Assembly (NCBI GenBank): GCA_004524425.1
Contig: SDNN01000064.1
Location: 1 to 13,008 of the forward strand
DNA: 13,008 nt
Direction: 5' to 3'
From: Promethearchaeota archaeon
Lineage (GTDB): Archaea > Asgardarchaeota > Lokiarchaeia > Sigynarchaeales > SOKP01
In this document: positions 1 to 7,632 of the stretch, piece by piece
How the letters are laid out: every line of letters starts with the position of its first letter
Position numbering within the stretch: the stretch's first letter is position 1
Program-made: the position numbers and the translations under genes
Notes under the pieces: generated by a model
Database searches by the model: none
What the model saw: the letters and a program-made list of their open reading frames with translations, nothing else
What the model was told of the DNA's origin: nothing

Positions 1-339
1 GATATAATCTCCTTTTTGCAAATCAATTTTATCACCTAATTTTTTTAATTCGCTAGGAGGTTTTTTTACTTTTACTTTTCCTTCTAATTTTTGAGATAAA
101 TCGAGTTCTTTAGGTATAAACTCTTTTGGTTTTAAATCGTCTTCTACTGGCTTTTTTTTTGATTTTTTTTTCTTTTTGTCTTTTTTTTTCTTTTCTACTT
201 GGTCGAATTTTTCCAATTCCAAGAAGTTTTTTCTACAATTAGGACATAAATTATCTTTTGGATAAGGCGCTACCATTTTATATCCACAATGCGGGCATTC
301 TATTGCTGCTTTTTCGTCCTTCCTGAAAAATAGTGAGAT
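1..339 (-). CDS. Zinc-ribbon protein with lysine-rich linker, partial (C-terminal part beyond left edge)
   Basis: The minus-strand frame reads without a stop from just below a TGA at 346-348 to the left edge. It encodes two CxxC knuckles (CPHC at 286-297 and CPNC about 50 nt further on) separated by 13 residues, typical of a zinc ribbon. A very lysine-rich stretch (roughly 120-205) follows, then a charged region ending in GDKIDLQKGDYI at the edge. The function is not recognisable; a small zinc-ribbon adaptor or nucleic-acid-binding protein is possible. No ATG, GTG or TTG exists between the TGA and the first knuckle. The first ATG (274-276) would cut off the first CxxC, so an ATC at 337-339 (giving a start SLFFRKDEK) or an ATA at 301-303 may be used, or a sequence error may be present. 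The end given here is the ATC option. The gene lies downstream of hisC on the same strand, 94 nt away. Confidence 0.6.
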   Translation of the reverse strand, partial: MSLFFRKDEKAAIECPHCGYKMVAPYPKDNLCPNCRKNFLELEKFDQVEKKKKDKKKKKSKKKPVEDDLKPKEFIPKELDLSQKLEGKVKVKKPPSELKKLGDKIDLQKGDYI

Positions 340-352
340 TTTATATCAACTC

Positions 353-383
353 AAAAAAATGATTATAATAAACGTAAAAAAAA
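353..383 (-). terminator. Possible T-tract terminator after hisC
   Basis: Read on the minus strand, the 94-nt gap after the hisC stop contains a run of eight T (376-383) and a run of seven T (353-359). Archaeal RNA polymerase commonly terminates at such T-tracts. There is no convincing stem-loop, so this is a composition-based call. Confidence 0.35.
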
Positions 384-433
384 TATCATGACTGATGAAG
401 ACTTTTTAACACGTTATATTTAATGATTAAATT

Positions 434-1522
434 TTATAAATATTTATTTTTAAGTTCTTCAAATGCATCTAACAATTTATTATTCTCTTCGATCGTGCCA
501 ATGGTTATTCTTATATATTGATACAAGCCCGGTTTATTAAAATGTCTGATTATTATTTTATATTTATCTCTTAAATCCCACACAAATTTTAAAGCAATTG
601 ATTTCTCATCAAATTTTATTAGAATAAAGTTGGCGTCTGACGGTAATACGGTAATTCCTTGGTAAGAGTCTAATTCATTCGATATTCTTTTGCGTTCTTC
701 AATGATTTTTTTATTTTGTTCAAATAATTTATTCCTATGTTTAATGCATGATATCGCTGCTACTTGAGCGATGTAATTTGAATTATAAGGTAATTTTACT
801 CTATTCATTTCCTTGATAATATCGGAATCTGCCAAAGCATATCCAAAACGTAAAGACGCCAGGGAAAAGATCTTAGAAAATGTACGTGCTACAATTAAGT
901 TTTTAATGTTCTTTAACAGAGGTAGACAGGTCGTATCAGAAAAATCTGCATATGTCTCATCAATCACAACTATGCCTGGAAAATTACGGCATATTTTGGA
1001 GATCGTATCGTTATCAAATGACTTCCCATTTGGATTATTTGGTGAGTTGATAAACATTAATTTTCCGTTTGCCTCATAAGCAGACTCAGGAACGGAAAAA
1101 TCATCTTTTAATTTGATTTCAGTAATTTTAGCATTATAAAGTGATGCCAAGACACTGTACATCCCATAAGTAGGATAGAACATCACGATTTCGTCCCCTG
1201 GATCTATGAAGACTTTACAAGTTATGTCTAATACTTCATCACAGCCATTTCCAATGAACACGGTGTTTCTATTGGTTAACGTATCTTTATCCTTGAGAAA
1301 TTGATTTAGTAATGCCTTGCGAACTTCAAGGGCTAAGGGATCAGGATACCTGTTAAGTCTTTCATTTAATGCATTCTTAATATCTTCAATAATTTCAGGG
1401 ACGGGAGGATAAGGATTTTCATTAGTATTAAGCTTTATCCACCCGCTTCCAGTAGGTTGTTCTCCCGGTTCATATGCTGAATATCTTTTTAATGATTTTC
1501 TAATTAAGTTATTTAAATCCAT
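434..1522 (-). CDS. hisC: Histidinol-phosphate aminotransferase
   Basis: HisC is a PLP-dependent class I/II aminotransferase that converts imidazole-acetol phosphate plus glutamate to L-histidinol phosphate and 2-oxoglutarate, in the cytoplasm. The 362-residue length is normal for the family. Visible landmarks are the N-terminal LNTNENPYPP substrate loop (31-40), NSPNNPNG (159-166) with the PLP-contacting Asn, VVIDETYADF (185-194) with Asp188 and Tyr191, the Schiff-base lysine Lys217 in RTFSK, Arg225 in the following SLRFGY, and Arg338 in YIRIT, which should bind the substrate carboxylate. The start is well placed relative to the family and has no Shine-Dalgarno sequence, but a TATA-like element lies about 24 nt upstream. 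The gene is third in the hisG-hisD-hisC order, 86 nt after hisD. A related aromatic aminotransferase is less likely given the his neighbours. Confidence 0.95.
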   Translation of the reverse strand: MDLNNLIRKSLKRYSAYEPGEQPTGSGWIKLNTNENPYPPVPEIIEDIKNALNERLNRYPDPLALEVRKALLNQFLKDKDTLTNRNTVFIGNGCDEVLDITCKVFIDPGDEIVMFYPTYGMYSVLASLYNAKITEIKLKDDFSVPESAYEANGKLMFINSPNNPNGKSFDNDTISKICRNFPGIVVIDETYADFSDTTCLPLLKNIKNLIVARTFSKIFSLASLRFGYALADSDIIKEMNRVKLPYNSNYIAQVAAISCIKHRNKLFEQNKKIIEERKRISNELDSYQGITVLPSDANFILIKFDEKSIALKFVWDLRDKYKIIIRHFNKPGLYQYIRITIGTIEENNKLLDAFEELKNKYL

Positions 1523-1540
1523 TTACACGACCAATATTTT

Positions 1541-1550
1541 TTTATATTTT
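1541..1550 (-). promoter_or_regulatory. TATA-like element before hisC
   Basis: On the minus strand this reads AAAATATAAA, centred about 24 nt before the hisC ATG at 1522. That distance fits a leaderless archaeal transcript. It suggests that hisC can be transcribed on its own as well as by read-through from hisD. Confidence 0.35.
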
Positions 1551-1608
1551 TGGGAATTAAAATGGTATTTCTTAGTGATTTTATATAATTACAAAAATTT
1601 AATGTAAT

Positions 1609-2919
1609 TTATTTTTTGTTTTTTAATCTCTCTTCAATTGCTTTTTTATGGGCAAGTAATCCTTCAAATTCTGCAATTTTGGATGCTGAATTCTTCAAAA
1701 TTTTGAGCCCTTGTCTATCACATTCCAGTGTCTGAATGGTTTTTAAGAAGTCGAAAATATTTAATCCAGAATATTTTTTTGCATTTCCACCAGTGGGTAA
1801 TACGTGATTCGTTCCTGCCGAATAATCTCCTAGAGGAACTGGTGTAAAAGTTCCTAAAAAGATAGCTCCTGCATTATAGATATTTTTGATCAAGGCTTTT
1901 GGATTATTAATTAAAATCTCTACGTGTTCAGGTGCGATGATATTACATACTCTCGTGCAATCAGCTAAATCAGTTGCCTTTATTATTAATGAGTTATTTA
2001 AAGCAGCTTTAATTATTTCTTTTCTCTCTGATTTCTGAATAAAAGAATCTAAATTAGCTCTGAATTTTTCAATGAGTTCTAAAGAAGTAGAAACGATTAT
2101 TCCCATGTTATCGGGATCATGCTCGATTTGTGAAATGAAATCTAAGATGACGAATCTGAAATCTGCAGTTTCATCTGCAATAATTAGTATCTCAGATGGT
2201 CCTGCTGGATTGTCTATTGCTATTTCATTCGATAATAATTGTTTCGCAACATTAACCCATTTATTCCCTGGTCCCACCACTTTTTGTACTTTGGGAATTG
2301 TTTTTGTGCCATATGTCATTGCGGCAATAGCTTGAGCACCTCCAACCTTGTATATCTTCTTAATCCCAAATTCTTTTGCTGCGACCAGAATTTCAGGAGC
2401 TACTTTTCCATCGGATTGAGGAGGTGAGCACATTATTATTTCCTTAACCCCTGCTACATAAGCGGGTGTAGCAGCCATTAGCACGGTACTTGGATATATT
2501 GCTTGACCTCCAGGAACGTAGATTCCGACCGATTCTAAAGGTCTATAAATCTGTCCCGCCTTAACACCTTTCTCAATCTCTATTTCCCATTCATCTCTTA
2601 TTTGAGCTTCATGAAATTTTATTAGATTTTTTTTGGCATATTTTAAGGCATTTAATAAATCTTGATCTATATTACTATACGCGGTCTGAATCTCATCTTT
2701 AGATACTCTTATCTCAGTTTCACTCATTTCGATATTATCATATAGTCTTGAAAATTTGACTATTGCTCCATCTCCTTGCTGCCTGACTTCATTTATAATT
2801 TGTAAAACATTCTCCTTAATATTATCAAATTGAAATTCTTGTCTTGGAATGAATTCTGAAATAGACTTTTCTGTAATCTTATCTGAATTAATTATTCTAA
2901 TAGAGTTCAAGAAAATCAT
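1609..2919 (-). CDS. hisD: Histidinol dehydrogenase
   Basis: HisD is a zinc-dependent NAD enzyme that oxidises L-histidinol in two steps to L-histidine, the last step of the pathway. The 436-residue length is typical. Family blocks are clear: GQIYRPLESVGIYVPGG (122-138), VGGAQAIAA (192-200), KVVGPGNKWV (213-222), DNPAGPSEIL (236-245), APEHVEIL (329-336) and GDYSAGTNHVLPT (364-376). The expected zinc ligands are present (Gln264, His267 in SQIEHDPD, Asp365 and His424), as are the catalytic pair Glu331/His332. All sit five residues after the E. coli HisD numbering, so the enzyme should be active. Only 7 nt separate its ATG from the hisG stop, which points to co-transcription. A weak GATGG precedes the start. 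Confidence 0.97.
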   Translation of the reverse strand: MIFLNSIRIINSDKITEKSISEFIPRQEFQFDNIKENVLQIINEVRQQGDGAIVKFSRLYDNIEMSETEIRVSKDEIQTAYSNIDQDLLNALKYAKKNLIKFHEAQIRDEWEIEIEKGVKAGQIYRPLESVGIYVPGGQAIYPSTVLMAATPAYVAGVKEIIMCSPPQSDGKVAPEILVAAKEFGIKKIYKVGGAQAIAAMTYGTKTIPKVQKVVGPGNKWVNVAKQLLSNEIAIDNPAGPSEILIIADETADFRFVILDFISQIEHDPDNMGIIVSTSLELIEKFRANLDSFIQKSERKEIIKAALNNSLIIKATDLADCTRVCNIIAPEHVEILINNPKALIKNIYNAGAIFLGTFTPVPLGDYSAGTNHVLPTGGNAKKYSGLNIFDFLKTIQTLECDRQGLKILKNSASKIAEFEGLLAHKKAIEERLKNKK

Positions 2920-2926
2920 CCATCAA

Positions 2927-3940
2927 TTATTTTATTAGTTCTAGGGGCAATATCTGCCGTGGTTCATGGACAACCAATCCTTGTGCATATTTCCTGAGGA
3001 GTGGGATCAAACTTAAAAATTCCTCTTTCTTTATAATTGTATTAATAGCAAACCATCCTTCTGTATTCTCTCCCGCGAGTTTAGAAATGGTGGGCCTCTT
3101 TAAGGCAGGAAGTTTTCCCAATATTTTATTTAAGTTCTCTTCTCTCACATTCATAAAAATGTGAAGTTTCTTAGATGCTTCTATCACTCCAAGCAATAAA
3201 ACCTTCAAATCTTTTATTTTTTCTTTCTTCCAATCATCTTTCAGAGCATACTTATTGGCAATTAAAACTGCTGTTGATGAATCAATAACCTCTATAATTT
3301 TAAGGTTGTTAGCTCTCAATGTTGATCCTGTCTGAGTATTATCGATTATGGCATCAACCTCTTCTGGGGGTTTAGCTTCGGTGGCACCAAATGATAGGAA
3401 AATCTTTACTCGTTTATTCTCTCCCCAAGTCTTCCAAGGAGTAATGACTAATGGGGCTTTATCTCCATATAGTTGTTTATAAGTCGCATTATTTTTCAAA
3501 AAATCTAATGATACGGTTAAGTATTCTGTTGAGATTCGTAATACCTTTTTATCATCGTAAAATTTTTTTAAAAGATCGTCTACTGTATTAATCTTGTCCC
3601 AGGTGGTGGGCACGCAAAAGACAATTTTAACTCCGCCGATTTCTAAATCTAGGACAATTTCCACATCTGCATTTGTTTCTTTAACCCAGTCTATTCCAGA
3701 TATGCCGACATCAAATTCATCTTCACCAATTAAATAATTGGGTATTTCCTGAGGGCGTAGTAATTTCACGTATATTTCAGGATCACTAATTGAAGGTCTA
3801 TAATCTCTACTCGAAGCAAAGCTTAATTTAAGACCGGCTCTTTCGAAAAAAGAAACGACCACATCCTGTAGGCTGCCTTTGGGTATTGTTAATTTTAATA
3901 TTTTATCATTCATAAAAAACCATCTAAAACCTGATTGCAT
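2927..3940 (-). CDS. hisG: ATP phosphoribosyltransferase, long form
   Basis: HisG condenses ATP with PRPP to give phosphoribosyl-ATP, the committed and usually histidine-inhibited first step of histidine synthesis. The 337-residue length and C-terminal region mark the long form with a regulatory ACT-like domain (about 245-335), which needs no HisZ partner. Landmarks are LTIPKGSLQD (17-26) at the N-terminus, GEDEFDVGISGIDWV (72-86), and the PRPP-binding region DNTQTGSTLRANNL (200-213). The C-terminal domain contains KLPALKRPTISKLAG (276-290) and GWFAINTII. Two starts are possible. Met1 at 3940 has a TATA-like element about 25 nt upstream, as expected for a leaderless gene. Met10 at 3913 gives the N-terminus usual for the family. 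It is the first gene of the his cluster and is divergent from the gene at 4127. Confidence 0.95.
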   Translation of the reverse strand: MQSGFRWFFMNDKILKLTIPKGSLQDVVVSFFERAGLKLSFASSRDYRPSISDPEIYVKLLRPQEIPNYLIGEDEFDVGISGIDWVKETNADVEIVLDLEIGGVKIVFCVPTTWDKINTVDDLLKKFYDDKKVLRISTEYLTVSLDFLKNNATYKQLYGDKAPLVITPWKTWGENKRVKIFLSFGATEAKPPEEVDAIIDNTQTGSTLRANNLKIIEVIDSSTAVLIANKYALKDDWKKEKIKDLKVLLLGVIEASKKLHIFMNVREENLNKILGKLPALKRPTISKLAGENTEGWFAINTIIKKEEFLSLIPLLRKYAQGLVVHEPRQILPLELIK

Positions 3941-3960
3941 CCAATCTTATTATTAGCTAG

Positions 3961-3972
3961 ATTATTTAAGAA
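3961..3972 (-). promoter_or_regulatory. TATA-like element before hisG
   Basis: The minus strand reads TTCTTAAATAAT, centred about 25 nt before the ATG at 3940 and about 52 nt before the alternative ATG at 3913. It is the likely promoter of the hisG-hisD(-hisC) unit in the divergent intergenic region 3941-4126. I see no clear operator palindrome there. Confidence 0.35.
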
Positions 3973-4080
3973 AGCAAGTAATTAGAAATTTTTTCTTTTT
4001 ATTTTTCTTCACTACAAAGCAAATAATTTAAAAAATTAATTTTTAAATTAATTAACACTATTTTATTTTTAACAATATTG

Positions 4081-4149
4081 ATGTTTGATAAAAACCAGAA
4101 TCAAAGTGAAGTGTTGAGAGAAGCATATGAATTACGCGATAATGTTTAA
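4081..4149 (+). CDS. Possible short upstream ORF overlapping the start of the gelsolin-like gene
   Basis: An ATG at 4081 opens a 22-codon frame (MFDKNQNQSEVLREAYELRDNV, then TAA) that runs past the ATG at 4127 in another frame. An AT-rich TATA-like stretch lies about 30-40 nt before it (around 4040-4052). The peptide is charged and could form a helix. It may be a translational leader that couples ribosomes to the downstream start, or a chance ORF. Nothing else supports it. Confidence 0.2.
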   Translation: MFDKNQNQSEVLREAYELRDNV

Positions 4150-4972
4150 TGTATTAGAAGGAGGGGTAAGTCAGCCAATTAAGTGGGATAAAGCAAATCT
4201 TACTCCTGAACGTTCGATAATAGTTTTGGATGAATCGAATCAAGTAGTTTGGTTATTTCATGGAGCCAAGCAAGGCTTAGTCGCTCGGAGAACTGCATTG
4301 AGGCAAGCAGAATCCCTTAAAGGCCACGGATATACCGTTGGAAAATCAATTATCGGAAGAGACCTTAAAAAAATAATTGAAATTGATGAAAGAAAAATAG
4401 GAAGAGATCCAGAGACAGATAAATTAAATGCGCAATTTCAAGAAGTTTTAAATAAAGAATATTCAGAATTAGATAATAATGTAATAACATTTGGAACTGC
4501 AGAAGCGGGAGCACTAAAGCCTAAACCTGCTGTTATAAAAGAACAGCCTCCTGCCCCAAAATCAGAACCTATACCCGAGATAAAGCCTCAAGTAAAACCA
4601 GCAGCAGTCTCTCCACCCCCAACCAAGCCTGTTGAAGCAATTGCTTCAGAATATGATGAAAAAAGCAAACCAGCACCCTCTACAAAACCAACTTCTGAGG
4701 TTAAATCCACTCAAAAAGAGGGAACGGAAAGTCAGATAGAAGAGGCTCGGATTGCGTTTGTTTTAAAATCTGTGTTAGATTTCTATGATGATATTTGGGT
4801 AAGTCGAAAAAAAGATGGGAGTTATACCGTTGAAATCATGGATGGGCCAATTTGCCAATTTTCTGTAAAAGAAGGAGTAATAAAATTTTCACCTAATTCA
4901 TTTTCAGGGTTAAGTACGAACATTACAAACAGCATTAAAAAGAAATATGTTGAGCTTTCAAAGTTGTTATAA
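4127..4972 (+). CDS. Putative gelsolin-like domain protein with Pro/Lys-rich linker
   Basis: Three parts are visible. Residues about 28-90 (SIIVLDESNQVVWLFHGAKQ, then a helix LVARRTALRQAESLKGHGYT and a strand LKKIIEIDE) follow the strand-helix-strand pattern of a gelsolin-like repeat, where a variable-D-x-x-x-x-V-x-x-W strand and a G-A turn precede the long helix. Residues about 126-205 are a low-complexity linker rich in Pro, Lys and Ala. Residues about 206-281 form a compact, unrecognised alpha/beta domain (AFVLKSVLDFYDDIWV, then short strands and a C-terminal helix). Asgard archaea are known to encode gelsolin-like proteins that act on their actin homologues, so an actin-related role is possible but inferred. 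No signal peptide or membrane segment is seen. It lies between divergent hisG and the co-oriented ligase gene. Alternatives are an unrelated alpha/beta domain or a degenerate gelsolin fold without calcium sites. Confidence 0.6.
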   Translation: MNYAIMFNVLEGGVSQPIKWDKANLTPERSIIVLDESNQVVWLFHGAKQGLVARRTALRQAESLKGHGYTVGKSIIGRDLKKIIEIDERKIGRDPETDKLNAQFQEVLNKEYSELDNNVITFGTAEAGALKPKPAVIKEQPPAPKSEPIPEIKPQVKPAAVSPPPTKPVEAIASEYDEKSKPAPSTKPTSEVKSTQKEGTESQIEEARIAFVLKSVLDFYDDIWVSRKKDGSYTVEIMDGPICQFSVKEGVIKFSPNSFSGLSTNITNSIKKKYVELSKLL

Positions 4973-4975
4973 TCC

Positions 4976-4995
4976 TTTTTTTCTTAATTTTTTTT
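4976..4995 (+). terminator. T-tract terminator after the gelsolin-like gene
   Basis: Immediately after the TAA at 4972 there is a run of seven T (4976-4982) and then of eight T (4988-4995), without a stem-loop. This is the usual form of an archaeal terminator and suggests that the gelsolin-like gene and the ligase are transcribed separately. Confidence 0.5.
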
Positions 4996-5089
4996 AAAAT
5001 GAAATTATGTATTATATATCAATATAAGGTTATTATTTATTCATGGAATAAAATAATATTATCAGTAGAATGAATTTAAGGTTTCTTTC

Positions 5090-6832
5090 ATGAAATTTCG
5101 AGCATTAGCAAATTTGTTTTTTGAACTGGAAAATACTACAAAACGATTGGAAATGATTGATTTCATTTCTAATTTTTTCAAAGAAATTGACAAAAGTCAG
5201 GATATGGATGATTTAGATAAAATAATATATTTATTACAAGGACAATTAGTTTCAAACATTAAGCAATTTCCAAAAATGGGTATTGCTGAAAAAATGATAG
5301 TTGAAGCATTATCCGTTCATTCAGGTATAGATACAACAAAAATAAAACAGATTTTGCTAAAGAAAGGTGATGTGGGTGCGGCTGCAGAAATCATTCTGTC
5401 TAAAAAAAGAAAAAAGCAAAAATCATTGTTAGATTTTGGAGAAGAATCCATAGAAATTTCAGAGTTATATGCTGAATTGAAAAAAATAGCAATGACAGAA
5501 GGACCCGGCTCACATGACAGAAAACTAGGAGTATTAAGAGGATTGATGGGAAAATCCACACCATTGGAAACCAAATATTTGTTACGAATCATAACTTCAA
5601 CTTTAAGAGTTGGTGTTTCTACTCAAACCATTATTGATGGATTGGCTATCGGATTTACCGGGGATAGAGACAATAGGGATCTAATTGAGAGAGCGTTTAA
5701 TTTACATCCCGATCTGGGGGAGGTAGTGAAAATTTTAGTCGAAAAAGGCATGGAAGAAATAAAAAAAATTAAGATCTCTTATGGCGTACCAGTTCGAAAC
5801 ATGCTTGCCTCTCGTGTGCCTCATGTAGAAATAATGGATCGATTAGGAACTCCTTGCATTGCAGAATATAAATTAGACGGAGAAAGACTGCAAATCCACA
5901 AGATGGATGAGGAGGTCATCTTATTTTCAAGAAGATTGTTAAACATTTCAGAACAATATCCCGATGTTTGTGAGATAATCAAGCAAAATATCAAGGCAAA
6001 AAATGTTATCTTAGAGGGTGAAGTAGTTGCCATGGATCCTTTTTATGAAAAAATGCTTCCCTTCCAAGTGTTAAGCAAGCGAAGGAGAAAATACGATGTA
6101 GAAGATATATCCAAGGAAGTACCAGTATGCTTGTTCTTGTTTGATCTTTTAAAACATGAAGACGCATCATTTATAGATAAACCCCTCCAAGACCGTAGGA
6201 AAAAACTCGAAGAAATTGTCATCGAGCGGGATGAACTTCAATTGGTAACATCACGATTGATTAATTCTACTGAAGAATTAATAAATTTCTTTCACGAGGC
6301 CAGGAAGCAAGGAACTGAAGGAATCATGGCAAAATCCATTAAAGATGATTCGTTTTATCAAGCAGGCAACCGTGGATTTTTGTGGATAAAGTTAAAAGGA
6401 TTAGAAGGGGGAAAATTAAAAGATTCCGTAGATGTAGTCTTAATTGGAGCTTTTTATGGTAGAGGGAGGAGGAAGGGCGTGTATGGAACCTATATAGGTG
6501 CAGTATACGATCCAGAAAATGATCTTTTTGAAGCATTTACTCGAATAGCATCCGGATGGACCGATGAAATAATGGAATCATTAATGAAGGAAACGGAAGA
6601 ATTAAAAGTAGAAAGAAAACCTAATAACTTGGCATGTGATGACGAGCCTGATCAATGGCTCAGACCTGAAATCGTGATCGAAATCATTGGAGATGAAATA
6701 ACGATAAGCGACAAATTCTCTTCTTTAGGATATTCCATGAGATTCCCAGTATTCAAGCGATTTCGGCCAGAAAAAGGTCCTAAAGACGTCACGACCGTTC
6801 AAGAAATAGAAGAACTCTACAATACTCAATAA
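5090..6832 (+). CDS. lig: ATP-dependent DNA ligase (archaeal/eukaryal type)
   Basis: This enzyme seals nicks during replication and repair through an enzyme-adenylate intermediate. The 580-residue length matches archaeal replicative ligases. The N-terminal helical DNA-binding domain covers about 1-215. The nucleotidyltransferase core holds motif I AEYKLDGER (258-266) with the AMP-accepting Lys261, motif III ILEGEVV (307-313), motif IIIa CLFLFDLL (347-354), motif IV EGIMAKS (410-416) and motif V LWIKLK (431-436). The C-terminal OB domain ends with motif VI around RFPVFKRFRPEKGP (551-564). All catalytic motifs are intact, so it should be active. The ATG is preceded by a weak AAGG, and an AT-rich TATA-like stretch lies about 30-40 nt upstream. 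Its stop is 8 nt from the stop of the convergent GTPase gene. Confidence 0.97.
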   Translation: MKFRALANLFFELENTTKRLEMIDFISNFFKEIDKSQDMDDLDKIIYLLQGQLVSNIKQFPKMGIAEKMIVEALSVHSGIDTTKIKQILLKKGDVGAAAEIILSKKRKKQKSLLDFGEESIEISELYAELKKIAMTEGPGSHDRKLGVLRGLMGKSTPLETKYLLRIITSTLRVGVSTQTIIDGLAIGFTGDRDNRDLIERAFNLHPDLGEVVKILVEKGMEEIKKIKISYGVPVRNMLASRVPHVEIMDRLGTPCIAEYKLDGERLQIHKMDEEVILFSRRLLNISEQYPDVCEIIKQNIKAKNVILEGEVVAMDPFYEKMLPFQVLSKRRRKYDVEDISKEVPVCLFLFDLLKHEDASFIDKPLQDRRKKLEEIVIERDELQLVTSRLINSTEELINFFHEARKQGTEGIMAKSIKDDSFYQAGNRGFLWIKLKGLEGGKLKDSVDVVLIGAFYGRGRRKGVYGTYIGAVYDPENDLFEAFTRIASGWTDEIMESLMKETEELKVERKPNNLACDDEPDQWLRPEIVIEIIGDEITISDKFSSLGYSMRFPVFKRFRPEKGPKDVTTVQEIEELYNTQ

Positions 6833-6840
6833 GCAAGTAT

Positions 6841-7350
6841 TTATCCCCAACGTGAACTCTCGATGATCTCGACTAATTGATTTCTCAAAAACGCAATCTC
6901 TTTAGGATTATTTATTGAAGTCTGCAATCTGTAAACCTTGCGTTTAGTAATGGTTTGAAGTTCGAATAAATCGCGGGCTTTGACATAATTACTTTCTGCA
7001 GTTGGTAAATCCATTTTATGAAAGCAAAAAATCAGGGGAGAAGTATTAGTATCTAATTCATGAATAACATCATAAAATTTCTTTTTTGCTTTGAAAAATA
7101 TATTTGATTCGGAGACATCTAGAACAAATATCAATGCTTTAATTTCTTCAGAATTCTGTTTCCAAACTTCCTTAAAGTCATCTATTTCAGATAAATCCCA
7201 GGAAATGAATTGAATGTCTCTTAAAATCATCTTATTAATTCTTTCAGTTAAACTTGAATCACTTTCTGAAGGAACCGTTTTTTTTATAAGGTCGGTTAAA
7301 GATTTTTTACCAGCGTTATTTAATCCAAATAAAAAGACTTTTGATTCCAT
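6841..7350 (-). CDS. Divergent Arf-family small GTPase lacking the switch II catalytic motif
   Basis: The 169-residue protein aligns by eye with Arf/Arl GTPases along most of its length. The P-loop is GLNNAGKKS (9-17; Arf has GLDNAGKTT). The G3 region is WDLSEIDDFKEVWKQN (51-66; Arf has WDxGGQ and then a similar KxLW helix), so both glycines and the catalytic Gln are replaced by Ser, Glu and Ile. ALIFVLDVSES (72-82) matches the Arf strand, and the base-specificity motif is HKMD (111-114) instead of NKxD. The switch I Thr is not clear (Ser33-Thr35 region). There is no Gly2 and no N-terminal amphipathic helix, so Arf-style myristoylation and membrane insertion are unlikely. It may bind GTP but hydrolyse it poorly, or act as a nucleotide-independent scaffold. 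A GAGGGG Shine-Dalgarno-like sequence lies about 10 nt before the ATG. It is convergent with the ligase gene. Confidence 0.85.
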   Translation of the reverse strand: MESKVFLFGLNNAGKKSLTDLIKKTVPSESDSSLTERINKMILRDIQFISWDLSEIDDFKEVWKQNSEEIKALIFVLDVSESNIFFKAKKKFYDVIHELDTNTSPLIFCFHKMDLPTAESNYVKARDLFELQTITKRKVYRLQTSINNPKEIAFLRNQLVEIIESSRWG

Positions 7351-7485
7351 TCCGTTTTTTCCCCTCGATTGATCATGATTTTAATGTGGTGTAAGAATAA
7401 AAAAAGTTTTCATAAAAATGAATCCAATTATTAATTAAGGAGAAAAAAAAAGATTGAATTATTTTGAAAAAATCCTATTTTCTCA

Positions 7486-7632
7486 TTACTTAATATCAAT
7501 CTTCTTCTTAACTGGCTCTGGAGGTTCAACTTTAGGAAGTTTTATGGTCAATATCCCTTTATCTAAGTTTGCTTCTATATTCTCCTCGTCAATGTTATCA
7601 GGTAGTGAAAAAGTCAAGCTAAAAGAGCGCAT
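7486..7632 (-). pseudogene. Hsp20 small heat-shock protein, C-terminal remnant
   Basis: The minus strand encodes 48 residues from an ATG at 7632 to a TAA at 7486-7488. They match the end of an alpha-crystallin domain and its tail: RSFSLTFSLPDNIDEENIEA, NLDKGILTIKLPKVEP, and a final KKIDIK carrying the I-x-I motif that docks between subunits. A complete Hsp20 is about 140-170 residues, so roughly the first two thirds are missing. In this frame a TAA lies three codons before the ATG. A different frame just upstream reads NDGGYKIL before a TGA that overlaps the ATG, which may be a frameshifted continuation. Further upstream no alpha-crystallin sequence is visible in any minus frame. It could be a decaying gene, a truncated duplicate or, less likely, an expressed short peptide. 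Confidence 0.75.

Noticed and set aside
120..205. Long A/T homopolymers in the zinc-ribbon gene, considered as a frameshift site
   Set aside because: The frame stays open on both sides with consistent Lys-rich coding, so no frameshift is needed, although sequencing indels here would be hard to exclude.
813..1079. Plus-strand ORF inside hisC, and others inside hisD and the ligase
   Set aside because: They lie fully antisense to genes with complete sets of family motifs.
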